In this document: piece after piece, positions 1 through 5,457 of the stretch
How the letters are laid out: every line of letters begins with the position of its first letter
How positions within the stretch are numbered: position 1 is the first letter of the stretch
Assembly (NCBI GenBank): GCA_902496945.1
Contig: CABVDE010000056.1
Coordinates: 1 to 8,218 of the forward strand
Reading direction: 5' to 3'
DNA: 8,218 nucleotides
DNA from: an uncultured Collinsella sp.
GTDB taxonomy: Bacteria > Actinomycetota > Coriobacteriia > Coriobacteriales > Coriobacteriaceae
The notes under the pieces: generated by a model
What the model saw: the letters and a program-made list of their open reading frames with translations, nothing else
Told to the model about the DNA's origin: nothing
Databases searched by the model: none
Program-made: the position numbers and the translations under genes

Positions 1-400
1 GTCGGCCTCGATGCGGATGAGTCCAGGCTGGGCGGCGTTCACGGCACGGTAGATGGTGGAGAAGCTCACGACGCAGCGCCCGCCGCGCTCGAGGCGGGAC
101 CTGCCGTCTATCTGCTCGGGCGACCGGCGGTCGTCGACGATGCGCCTGCGCACCTCGGCTGCGAGGGCCGGGTCGGAGATGCCTCTTGCGGGGCCTGCAG
201 GCCTTGCGGCGGGCGTCGGAGCGCGACTGGGCGGCGATGGCCCCGTAGCGCCCGTTCCGGCCGTTCCTGGCGATCTCCCTGCTCACCGTGGACTTGTTCC
301 TGCCTATCGCAGCGGCGATAGCCGAGACCCCCTCATGCCTCGCGTGCATCTCCGCTATCCTGTCGCGCTCCTCGGCGCTAAGATGCCTGTAGCGGCGCAT
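1..400 (-). pseudogene. IS30-family transposase, N-terminal part, frameshifted and cut by the window edge
   Basis: Read on the minus strand from ATG 400, about 73 codons give a typical IS30 N-terminus: MRRYRHLSAEERDRIAEM, then a helix-turn-helix (GVSAIAAAIGRNKSTVSREI) of the HTH_38 type that binds the IS ends. The frame is then lost near 181-184. The IS30 sequence resumes one base over (ISDPALAAEVRRRIV..., SPEQIDGR..., VSFSTIYRAV) and continues to base 1, beyond which the DDE catalytic domain would lie. Removing one base (the C at minus-strand position 181) restores K-R-I-S-D-P, so a single-base insertion explains it. A purine-rich GAGGGG lies just before the ATG. IS30 transposases are usually 300-400 residues. 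This copy is inactive unless the shift is a sequencing error. The IS end probably lies around 411-465, but I cannot fix it because the other end is not in the window. Confidence 0.8.
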
Positions 401-511
401 GTCCCCTCGCTCCGACGTTGACCTAGACAGCCAACATCGTAGCCCCCGGGAGTGCGCCGCGCTCGTGAGCAAGCCCCATGCCGTTGCACTCAGAATGCTA
501 ATCCGCCGCCC

Positions 512-550
512 TAAAAAACGCCTCGAAACCCCTTCTGAGATTTCGAGGCG
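512..550 (-). terminator. Rho-independent terminator of the yeiH-like gene
   Basis: A perfect 10-bp stem pairs CGCCTCGAAA (519-528) with TTTCGAGGCG (541-550) around a 12-nt loop. On the minus strand it is followed at once by six T (513-518). It lies 41 bases after the stop codon of the exporter gene. There is no matching T run directly beside the stem on the plus strand, so it acts in one direction. Confidence 0.9.
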
Positions 551-590
551 CAGAACGCGCGATGCTTTTTTTCCTTTTAAAGACAATAGC

Positions 591-1646
591 CTACCAAATG
601 CCAAGCAGATGCTGCATGCCCAGGCTCACCAGAGCGATGCCGATCCAGCAGCACAGACCCATAAAGATGGGTTTGCCGCCCGTCTTAACCAGCTTGACTA
701 TATTGGTGTTGAAACCAATCGCCGCCATAGCCATAACAATGAAGAACTTGGAGAGCTCCTTTATGGGCGCGGTCACGCCCGCAGGTAGCGCGAAGACCGT
801 GGTGATCACGCTGGCAAGCACAAAGAAGAGGATAAAGAAGGGGAAGATCTTCTTGATATCGAACGTGCCCGCAGCTTCGCCGCCCTCGCCGTTCGCGGCG
901 GCGCGCTTGGCCTTGTGAACCTGCCAAAATGCCAGCGCCAGCGTGATGGGGATGATGGCGAGCGTGCGGGTGAGCTTCACAATGGTCGCCTCGTCCAACG
1001 TATTGGCGCCAGGGTGTATGCCGTCCCACGCGGCAGCGGCGGCGGTTACGGACGAGGTGTCGTTGACGGCGGTGCCGGCAAACAGGCCAAAGCCCTCGTT
1101 TGAAAGGCCAAGCATGCCGCCAAGAGCCGGGAAAATAAGCGCGGCGATGATGTTGAACAAGAAGATGACGCTGATGGCCTGCGCGATCTCCTCATCGTCC
1201 GCATCGATAACCGGAGCGGTCGCCGCGATTGCCGAGCCGCCGCAGATTGACGACCCCACGCCCACCAGAGTGGAAATCTTGGTGGGGATCTTGAGGGCGC
1301 GATGCAGGGCGAAAGAAATCACCAGCGACGTGGTGATAGTCGCCACGATAATGGGCAGCGAACGGGCGCCCACGCGCGCGATCTGGGAAAGGTTGAGGCC
1401 AAAGCCCAACAGGATAACCGCGTACTGCAAGATCTTCTTAGAGGTGAACTTGATACCGGGCGCAAACGGCAACGCCGCGTCGTCCTTAATAAACAGCGCC
1501 AGCACCATACCGATGAGGATGGCGAAGACCGGCCCGCCGATCACGTCGAAGCGCTTGCCCAAAAACCATGCCGGCAGAGCGATAAGCAGGCATAGCGCCA
1601 CGCCCCTCCAGCTATCTTGAACCTTGTCCCACGTTCTTTCCGCCAT
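591..1646 (-). CDS. yeiH: YeiH/UPF0324-family membrane protein (putative sulfate exporter)
   Basis: A 351-residue polytopic inner-membrane protein, close to the usual family length of about 340-350. About ten hydrophobic segments are visible, for example around 15-30, 37-53, 72-90, 97-115, 157-178, 228-242, 266-288, 300-318 and 326-345. Family signatures are GSSICGGSAIAATAPVI at 131-147 followed by DADDEEIA, GTAVNDTSSVTAA at 191-203 and AAIGFNT at 308-314. A charged loop (about 245-263) splits the last helices from the rest. ATG 1646 is chosen because GAGAGGAAG stands 7-8 bases upstream. The family is annotated as putative sulfate or sulfur-oxyanion exporters; the substrate is not shown by sequence. 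The divergent LysR gene copies the yeiH-yeiE layout of enterobacteria, where the regulator controls the transporter. A strong terminator closes the gene, so it is a single-gene unit. Confidence 0.9.
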   Translation of the reverse strand: MAERTWDKVQDSWRGVALCLLIALPAWFLGKRFDVIGGPVFAILIGMVLALFIKDDAALPFAPGIKFTSKKILQYAVILLGFGLNLSQIARVGARSLPIIVATITTSLVISFALHRALKIPTKISTLVGVGSSICGGSAIAATAPVIDADDEEIAQAISVIFLFNIIAALIFPALGGMLGLSNEGFGLFAGTAVNDTSSVTAAAAAWDGIHPGANTLDEATIVKLTRTLAIIPITLALAFWQVHKAKRAAANGEGGEAAGTFDIKKIFPFFILFFVLASVITTVFALPAGVTAPIKELSKFFIVMAMAAIGFNTNIVKLVKTGGKPIFMGLCCWIGIALVSLGMQHLLGIW

Positions 1647-1863
1647 ATCTTCTTCCTCTCTATACGCGCCGTCCCTGCATGCGCGGAACCGCTCCGCCGC
1701 CTACGACATAAACCCAAATCTCTCTCGGCAAACAGCCAAGATTGAATGCATAGCGATAGTACTACCTTGGCTTATAATTCTTTTCACCCTATTGGTTATC
1801 ACTCTATAAGTATTTGTTATATATGGACGATGTTATAGATGATTCTTGAGCATAGGAGTCAAC
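1647..1863. promoter_or_regulatory. Divergent yeiH / lysR control region
   Basis: This 217-bp gap between the two start codons is clearly AT-rich from about 1735 to 1850, in a GC-rich neighbourhood. It holds an inverted repeat CTTATA (1771-1776) / TATAAG (1805-1810). It also holds three direct copies of GTTAT (1795-1799, 1816-1820, 1832-1836), spaced 21 and 16 bp, which is the kind of spacing LysR tetramers use. Possible -10 boxes on the plus strand are TATAAT (1773-1778) and TATATA (1818-1823). No convincing -35 partner is visible for either direction, which fits an activator-dependent promoter. Exact start sites cannot be fixed by eye. Confidence 0.55.
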
Positions 1864-2754
1864 GTGCTGGATTACCGCACCCATACGTTCTTGACGGTCT
1901 GCAGGCTGGGCAGCTTCACGCAGGCGGCAGCGGAGCTCCATATCACCCAGCCCGCCGTATCGCAGCATATCCGGCAGCTCGAGGCGCATTACGGGTGCGC
2001 CCTCTTCCACAAGGGCGGCCGGCGCGGCGAGCTCACGCAAGCGGGGGCGATGCTGTTTCGAGCGCTCGAAACAATGGAGAACGATGAGACGAGGCTCAAG
2101 GCGCAAGCGAAAGCCCTAACGCTGGAGCAGCCCGCCAAGGCTCCCCTGCGTTTTGGCTGCACGCGCACCATCTGCGACTATTGGATTCCCCGCGTACTCG
2201 CCCGCCATATGGCAAAACATCCCGACGAGATGGTGCAGATGAGCGTTGGCAACACGCAGGAGCTTGTGGAAGGCCTGGAGGCCGGTACTATTGATTTCGC
2301 CTTGGTAGAAGGATCCTTTAACAGGGCCCTCTTCGACTCCGCCCCGGTATCGCGCGAGCGCTATGTAGCTGTTGGGAGCGCAGATGAGTTCGACGCGTCC
2401 TATAAGCCGGTATCCATGGCCAGCCTACTCGACCGCAGGCTCATCCTACGCGAAGCGGGGTCGGGCACGCGCGAGATCCTAGAGAAGCACCTCGCCGCGC
2501 GCGACCTCGATCTTGACGACTTCGCAGGCACGTTCGAGGTCGCCAGCATCCCCGCCATCAAGCTGTGCGTCCGGGCGGGGACTGGCATTACGTTTTTGTA
2601 CCGCGCAGCGGTTGAGCGCGAGCTCGATCAGGGCGAGCTGCGCGACATCACCCCAAGCGACTTCTTTGTCGAGCACGACTTTCGCCTGATCTGGCAACGT
2701 GGCAGCCTCGCTGCGCGCCGCTACCAGGAAATCGCCCGCTCCTGGAGGCGATAA
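1864..2754 (+). CDS. LysR-type transcriptional regulator, divergent from yeiH
   Basis: A 296-residue LysR-family regulator. The N-terminal winged helix-turn-helix covers about residues 1-60 (LDYRTHTFLTVCRLGSF, then TQAAAELHITQPAVSQHIRQ, then the wing LFHKGGRRGELTQAG). A linker helix (about 62-88) follows, then the periplasmic-binding-like effector domain (about 90-290) with the usual LRFGCTRTI first strand. The start chosen is GTG 1864: AGGAG at 1854-1858 sits 5 bases before it, and the protein then opens MLDYRTHTFL as many LysR proteins do. The in-frame TTG at 1846 would add six residues and has no ribosome site. By position it probably controls yeiH and itself, responding to a sulfur compound as proposed for YeiE/CysL-type regulators. 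The effector is inferred from context, not visible in the sequence. No terminator with a T run follows; the repeats at 2801-2918 may serve. Confidence 0.92.
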   Translation: MLDYRTHTFLTVCRLGSFTQAAAELHITQPAVSQHIRQLEAHYGCALFHKGGRRGELTQAGAMLFRALETMENDETRLKAQAKALTLEQPAKAPLRFGCTRTICDYWIPRVLARHMAKHPDEMVQMSVGNTQELVEGLEAGTIDFALVEGSFNRALFDSAPVSRERYVAVGSADEFDASYKPVSMASLLDRRLILREAGSGTREILEKHLAARDLDLDDFAGTFEVASIPAIKLCVRAGTGITFLYRAAVERELDQGELRDITPSDFFVEHDFRLIWQRGSLAARRYQEIARSWRR

Positions 2755-2800
2755 AGCCCGCAGTGCCCGCGCACGTACACAGGCAGAAGCCCGGCTCCGC

Positions 2801-2918
2801 GCCAAAAACGGCCTCCGATGGCGCCTAAAAACCAAAATCGACCTCCAGTGGCAAAAACCAACGCCAAAACAGGCCTCCGATGGCACTTTTACCATTGCCA
2901 TCGGAGGTCGATTTTGGC
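2801..2918. repeat. Cluster of four 22-bp GCCA...TGGC repeats (three direct, one inverted)
   Basis: Units lie at 2801-2822, 2831-2852 and 2863-2884 (direct) and at 2897-2918 (inverted). The pattern is GCCAAAA, three variable bases, then R-CCTCCGATGGC. Unit 2 has lost the leading G and reads CAGTGGC for CGATGGC. Unit starts are 30 and 32 bp apart. Units 3 and 4 face each other across a 12-bp gap and can form a long imperfect hairpin of about 22 bp. The cluster begins 46 bp after the lysR stop. It codes for nothing evident. It could be a palindromic extragenic repeat, a small non-autonomous element remnant or a transcription stop. I do not recognise a named family. Confidence 0.75.
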
Positions 2919-2986
2919 AAGCTGCAGGTAGAGACGTCGCTCATTTTTATGGCAAGCGCTCGTATTTGCCACCGAAGGCCAAAAAT

Positions 2987-3010
2987 GGGCTCTTCGACGT
3001 TTCTAGTGGG
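2987..3010 (-). repeat. Probable terminal inverted repeat of an ISL3-type element
   Basis: GGGCTCTTCGACGTTTCTAG, which runs on as TGGG, has the GGCTCTT start common to ISL3-family ends. It sits exactly where the end should be, overlapping the stop codon of the transposase remnant (3003-3005). The matching left end is missing. Confidence 0.5.
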
Positions 3011-3251
3011 TAGCGCATGTCAGCTTCTTCTGGGCCGTGAAGTCCAGGCGGCCCAGCCGGAGGAAGATTATCGTCCTGAAATAGGCGATGCTCCTGAAGC
3101 CCCTTGCAGCGCTGCGGACCGACTGGACGACGGGGTTCAGCCCTTCCAGGAACGAGTTTGTGGAGCCCCTCTTCCACCAGTTCAGGATGCCCTCCCGCTC
3201 CTTCCTGAGCGTCCTCGCCACGGTCTTCATCTCCCTGACATTGGAGTGCAT
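3003..3251 (-). pseudogene. ISL3-family transposase, C-terminal remnant
   Basis: The 82-residue open stretch matches the end of ISL3-type DDE transposases: HSNVREMKTVARTLRKE, then GILNWWKRGSTNSFLEGLN with the third acidic catalytic residue (E36), then VVQSVRSAARGFRSIAYF and IIFLRLGRLDF. Full-length members have roughly 400 or more residues, so the zinc-ribbon, DNA-binding and first two catalytic acidic residues are absent. Upstream of the first Met the frame turns into arginine-rich low-quality coding. The sequence between 3252 and 3446 gives no recognisable ISL3 protein in any frame. It is a dead 5'-truncated copy that keeps its right end. Confidence 0.8.
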
Positions 3252-3446
3252 CTGGCCTCCACGCCGCCTCCGAGGCCGCGAGCGCCCATGGGGGTTCCGT
3301 CTCGCTCGCCAACAGCCCCTCGGGCGGCGCGGTGGCCACCATCGCGGTCCCCCTGTGCGGGGCCTGACGACTCAGGCCCTCACACCGGCGTGTCTCGCAA
3401 TCAAACGCTTCCCGGATAATAATGCCCGTTGCAGGGCTCGCCCTGG
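3252..3446. other. Gap with no recognisable gene; two small inverted repeats
   Basis: No protein in any frame looks real. Two hairpins are visible: GGGCCTGA (3360-3367) / TCAGGCCC (3372-3379) with a 4-nt loop, and CAGGG (3432-3436) / CCCTG (3441-3445), which lies directly behind the stop of the kinase fragment. Neither has a T run, so I do not call them terminators. Confidence 0.5.
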
Positions 3447-3745
3447 CTAGTCGCCGCCCATGTGCATGAGCATGTCAGCAATGCGAGTCGCCATCTCGTC
3501 CGCCGCTGCACGGATGTTGGCGACCCAGGACGCAAGGCCGGTCTGATCGGATGCCTCCGCTTCAAGCACGTCGTAGTTCGCGGTCACCGCCATGAGCGGG
3601 GTGACGAGGTCGTGCGAGGCGGTGCAAACGAACGCGCGCTCCCGCGCCTCGGCCTCCGCCACCGGTCGCAGGGCACGTCCCGCTGCCGCCCACGCCACGG
3701 CGAGCGCCCAAAAGCCGAAGCGATCGGCGTCACTCGCTTCGCTAA
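3447..3745 (-). pseudogene. Sensor histidine kinase fragment (HisKA domain only)
   Basis: From the GTG at 3698 the frame gives 83 residues. It opens with the end of a hydrophobic segment (VAWAAAGRALRPV), then the H-box ERAFVCTASHDLVTPLMAVT with the phospho-accepting histidine at about residue 29. The second dimerisation helix follows (WVANIRAAADEMATRIADML), and the frame stops at GGD. The ATP-binding domain, expected directly after, is missing. The frame is open upstream to about 3745 (ADRFGFWAL), extending the membrane segment, but a stop and the end of the GyrI-like gene cut it there. Sensor domain and first membrane helix are gone. It cannot phosphorylate on its own; it is best read as the core of a deleted kinase, although a kept dimerisation module is possible. 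Confidence 0.7.
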
Positions 3746-4410
3746 ATCAACTTTATGGGATGACGGATCACGGTCTTGAGCTTCTCCGGCGCGCACTTGC
3801 GCGGGTCGGAGAGGTAAATCTCGTGATGCAGACAGGCTTCGGAGAAGTCGGGGGCGTAGCCCCGTTCCGCTGCAAATGTGCGCATGGCGTCTATGGTCGC
3901 CGGTTCGTCGTTGTAAGGCCCGGTATGCATGCGCTGAATGCAAAGACCCTCGTCGACCCTCAGCAGCTCGACCGACGAGAAGTCCAGCTTCTTCTTGGCA
4001 GCGGCTTCCGAGACGGCCCAGTCGAAGTCCTCGCGAGTGACGAAATCGGGCAGGCGGATGCATGAGATGAGGTTGAAGTCGTCCTTCCGCGCGTAATCGA
4101 TCCCGCCATCGGTGTGGTCTTGCCACCAGAAGCCCTCGAGCGGAGGCACGACGAAGTCGAAATAGCCTTCGATCTCTCGCGGGCCGTTTTTCGACATCTT
4201 GATGGTATAGGCGACGCCATAGGGCATCGGCAACGCGTTCTGCGACGCGCCGCCTTCGGCATTGGGATCGCCCTTGCCCCGCACGGCAACGTAGCTCATA
4301 GACGGAACGATCAGAAAGCTCGGCTTGTCAGGCGGTTTGCCCGCGATGTTGTAGCGCACCGTAGACGCTGATGGAGATGGCTGCGCGCAGGCACGAGTGC
4401 GCCGCCGCAC
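3742..4410 (-). CDS. GyrI-like small-molecule-binding domain protein
   Basis: A protein of up to 222 residues of the GyrI-like superfamily, single-domain form. Family blocks seen are VPSMSYVAVRGKGDPNAEGG (35-54), EGYFDFVVPPLEGFWWQD (81-98), IRLPDFVTREDFDWAV (118-133), MHTGPYNDEPATIDAM (161-176) and HHEIYLSDPRK (195-205), ending IRHPIKLI. These proteins bind small, often toxic, ligands; some relatives hydrolyse cyclopropane-type toxins, others are effector domains of regulators. The ligand here is unknown. The N-terminus is odd: relatives open with a charged K/E/Y-rich segment before KPxIVxVPxM, but here residues 1-17 are low-complexity. Starts are weak. GTG 4410 has only AGG 7 bases ahead; GTG 4359 (205 residues) has none. 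A rearrangement may have removed the native start. Its stop abuts the kinase fragment. Confidence 0.8.
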   Translation of the reverse strand: MRRRTRACAQPSPSASTVRYNIAGKPPDKPSFLIVPSMSYVAVRGKGDPNAEGGASQNALPMPYGVAYTIKMSKNGPREIEGYFDFVVPPLEGFWWQDHTDGGIDYARKDDFNLISCIRLPDFVTREDFDWAVSEAAAKKKLDFSSVELLRVDEGLCIQRMHTGPYNDEPATIDAMRTFAAERGYAPDFSEACLHHEIYLSDPRKCAPEKLKTVIRHPIKLI

Positions 4411-4498
4411 CTCATGGCCTGTTTCTCGGGTATTTGGGGCGCGCGGCGTTCAAAAATGTGAAGCGGTTCCGCATGGCTCGGGATTGAGCCGAGGTGCC

Positions 4499-4948
4499 CT
4501 ACTTCTCGCCCTCCAGCAGGCCCACGATGCGGTCGATGTCGACGGCGAAGCGGGGCCTTCCCTCGCGCTCGTAGCGGTCGAGGTACGCCTGGCACTCGGA
4601 GACGATGCGCTTGGTGTTGCCGTCGATGATGCGCTGGAGCGTCTCGTAGTAGGCCGAGCCCTCGGTCCTGAAGCGACGCTGGTAGGACTTGGTTATGGGG
4701 AACATCTTGATGTAGTGGATGCCGTGGCGACAGCCGGGGCGCGTCGTGGGGCGGGGTGGCAACGCAAAGTACTGGTCTTTGGGCACGTTGGGGGCGATGT
4801 TGGAATGCAGCGGCACGGCGAAGTCCCTGCGCTTCCCGCGGAAACGCAGCCTCACCACCACGATGCAGGGGAGATTGTGCTTAAGCATGAGCTCGCGGTC
4901 GCCCTCGACGAGGTCGAAGAAGTCCTGGGAGATGGATACGATCTTCAT
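4499..4948 (-). CDS. ToxN/AbiQ/TenpN-like endoribonuclease toxin (type III toxin-antitoxin)
   Basis: A 149-residue basic protein, the size of type III toxins (about 150-170). Resemblance is by blocks recognised by eye: a start with a short strand and an acidic helix (MKIVSISQDFFDLVEGDREL), then PCIVVVRLRFRGKRRDFAVP, the PLHSN stretch (residues 46-50) matching the PLxSN/PLTSP active-site strand of TenpN and ToxN, GIHYIKMFPITKSY (about 76-89) matching the second conserved strand, and a long C-terminal helix. Family members cut RNA, including their own antitoxin transcript, and abort phage infection. ATG 4948 has GGGGG 8 bases ahead. No protein antitoxin is next to it. The leader (4974-5098) has the place and shape expected for the RNA antitoxin and its read-through terminator. 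Alternative: another small RNase fold or orphan toxin. Confidence 0.72.
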   Translation of the reverse strand: MKIVSISQDFFDLVEGDRELMLKHNLPCIVVVRLRFRGKRRDFAVPLHSNIAPNVPKDQYFALPPRPTTRPGCRHGIHYIKMFPITKSYQRRFRTEGSAYYETLQRIIDGNTKRIVSECQAYLDRYEREGRPRFAVDIDRIVGLLEGEK

Positions 4949-4973
4949 CGGTTACGCCCCCTTCATACGAAGC

Positions 4974-4997
4974 GGGGCCCGCATCGCTGCAGGCCCC
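4974..4997 (-). terminator. GNRA-capped 10-bp hairpin between leader and toxin
   Basis: On the minus strand, GGGGCCTGCA pairs with TGCGGGCCCC around the tetraloop GCGA (minus strand 4987-4984). The one non-Watson-Crick pair is U.G on the minus-strand RNA but would be a C/A mismatch on a plus-strand RNA, so the structure fits transcription toward the toxin. No T run follows, so stopping would be partial at most, which suits a read-through terminator between antitoxin RNA and toxin gene. The toxin ribosome site begins 12 bases later. Confidence 0.55.
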
Positions 4998-5098
4998 TAC
5001 AGGTGGGCGATATTCTACGCCTTGCGGCACCCCGTCGCCCACGGAGGTTAAACGTACACGTAAGCCGTACTCTGAAAGCCGCGGCTTCCGGCAAGTAG
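4974..5098 (-). ncRNA. Candidate structured RNA antitoxin / leader of the toxin gene
   Basis: Transcription from the extended -10 at 5099-5107 would make about 100-120 nt before the toxin. In it lie a 12-bp perfect palindrome AAGCCGCGGCTT (5076-5087), then a long hairpin whose outer stem GTGGGCGA/TCGCCCAC pairs 5035-5042 with 5003-5010 and encloses a GCC-GCAA-GGC hairpin (5028-5019), then the terminal hairpin at 4974-4997. Type III antitoxins normally consist of two or more tandem repeats of 30-50 nt that fold as pseudoknots. I do not see clear tandem repeats here, so the RNA is either a single-unit antitoxin, badly diverged repeats, or only a structured leader. Confidence 0.4.
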
Positions 5099-5107
5099 TT
5101 TATACCA
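5099..5107 (-). promoter_or_regulatory. Extended -10 promoter of the toxin locus
   Basis: On the minus strand TGG-TATAAA (5107 to 5099) is a TGn-extended -10 box with five of six consensus bases. No good -35 lies 16-18 bases ahead, which extended -10 promoters tolerate. Start would be near 5092, placing the structured leader in the transcript. Confidence 0.45.
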
Positions 5108-5273
5108 CGAAAGGTCGCTTTCGATGCGCCTAGCTCGCAAAATAACACTCGCCGGGCCGTCACCCCTGGCAGTTACCCTCCAATCTTCATCGGAGTCAGC
5201 AGGTCAATTCATATAGTCATGGGGGTTTATCCTAAAGGGATTCAAGTTTATACCCTCATAACTAAGGAATTTT
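5108..5273. other. Gap between toxin promoter and element end; no gene seen
   Basis: No frame gives a convincing protein. The stretch 5204-5273 is AT-rich compared with its surroundings. It holds an 11-bp copy of the toxin start region (ATCTTCATCGG, 5183-5193, also at 4941-4951). Nothing else is supported. Confidence 0.4.
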
Positions 5274-5288
5274 CTATTCCCACTCCAT
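5274..5288 (-). other. Candidate attachment-site core resembling the 3' end of guaA
   Basis: On the minus strand the bases read ATG-GAG-TGG-GAA-TAG, i.e. M-E-W-E-stop. GMP synthetase (GuaA) ends almost universally in IEWE, and GAGTGGGAA at the guaA stop is a known target of tyrosine integrases. The sequence lies in the right place, beyond the integrase 3' end and after the last gene and terminator of the element. If right, guaA itself should lie on the minus strand at the other end of the element, to the right of this window. It could also be chance: only about 10 bases are diagnostic. Confidence 0.45.
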
Positions 5289-5380
5289 AACGAAACACAG
5301 TCCGATAACGCCCGACCAGCGGTTTTAGGCGGGGTCGGTGCCGTTTCCCTCGGGTTCGGGCGGGTCGGCGGCGCTGGGTT

Positions 5381-5398
5381 GGTTGCAAATCGGTTGCA
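5381..5398. repeat. Tandem GGTTGCA direct repeats near the element end
   Basis: GGTTGCA occurs at 5381-5387 and 5392-5398, 11 bp apart, one turn of the helix. The place, between the att core and the first gene, suits arm-type integrase binding sites. Only two copies are seen, so this is tentative. Confidence 0.35.
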
Positions 5399-5410
5399 CA
5401 AGAGGACGAC

Positions 5411-5445
5411 AAAAGAAAAGCCCCAACCCGTTAAGGGTCAGGGCT
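5411..5445 (-). terminator. Rho-independent terminator of the acidic-protein gene
   Basis: On the minus strand AGCCCTGACCC (5445-5435) pairs with GGGTTGGGGCT (5429-5419) in an 11-bp stem with two G.U pairs and a 5-nt loop, followed by TTTCTTTT (5418-5411). It stands 13 bases behind the stop codon of the gene at 5458-5817 and would also insulate the element from the neighbouring DNA. Confidence 0.9.
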
Positions 5446-5457
5446 AAGAGCTGGGTG

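Noticed and set aside
943..1620. A long open frame on the plus strand opposite the exporter gene
   Set aside because: It mirrors the YeiH-like frame, which has clear family motifs; the plus-strand protein has none.
2801..2918. A CRISPR array, because of about 31-bp spaced repeats
   Set aside because: The units differ in sequence, the gaps are only about 8-10 bp, one unit is inverted, and no cas gene is near.
3360..3379. Terminator hairpin GGGCCTGA/TCAGGCCC
   Set aside because: The stem is good but no T run follows on either strand and no gene ends at it.
4466..4490. tRNA 3' part as an integration target (GGCTC-loop-GAGCC on the minus strand)
   Set aside because: The loop lacks the TTCRANY pattern and no acceptor, D or anticodon arm can be paired around it.
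5352..5378. G-quadruplex on the plus strand (four GGG runs)
   Set aside because: The last loop is 11 nt, and the stretch is generally G-rich; no sign that it matters.
5204..5401. A 65-residue minus-strand frame between the toxin and the acidic protein
   Set aside because: Proline/arginine-rich low-complexity start, no ribosome site, and it overlaps the att core and repeats; not a credible gene.
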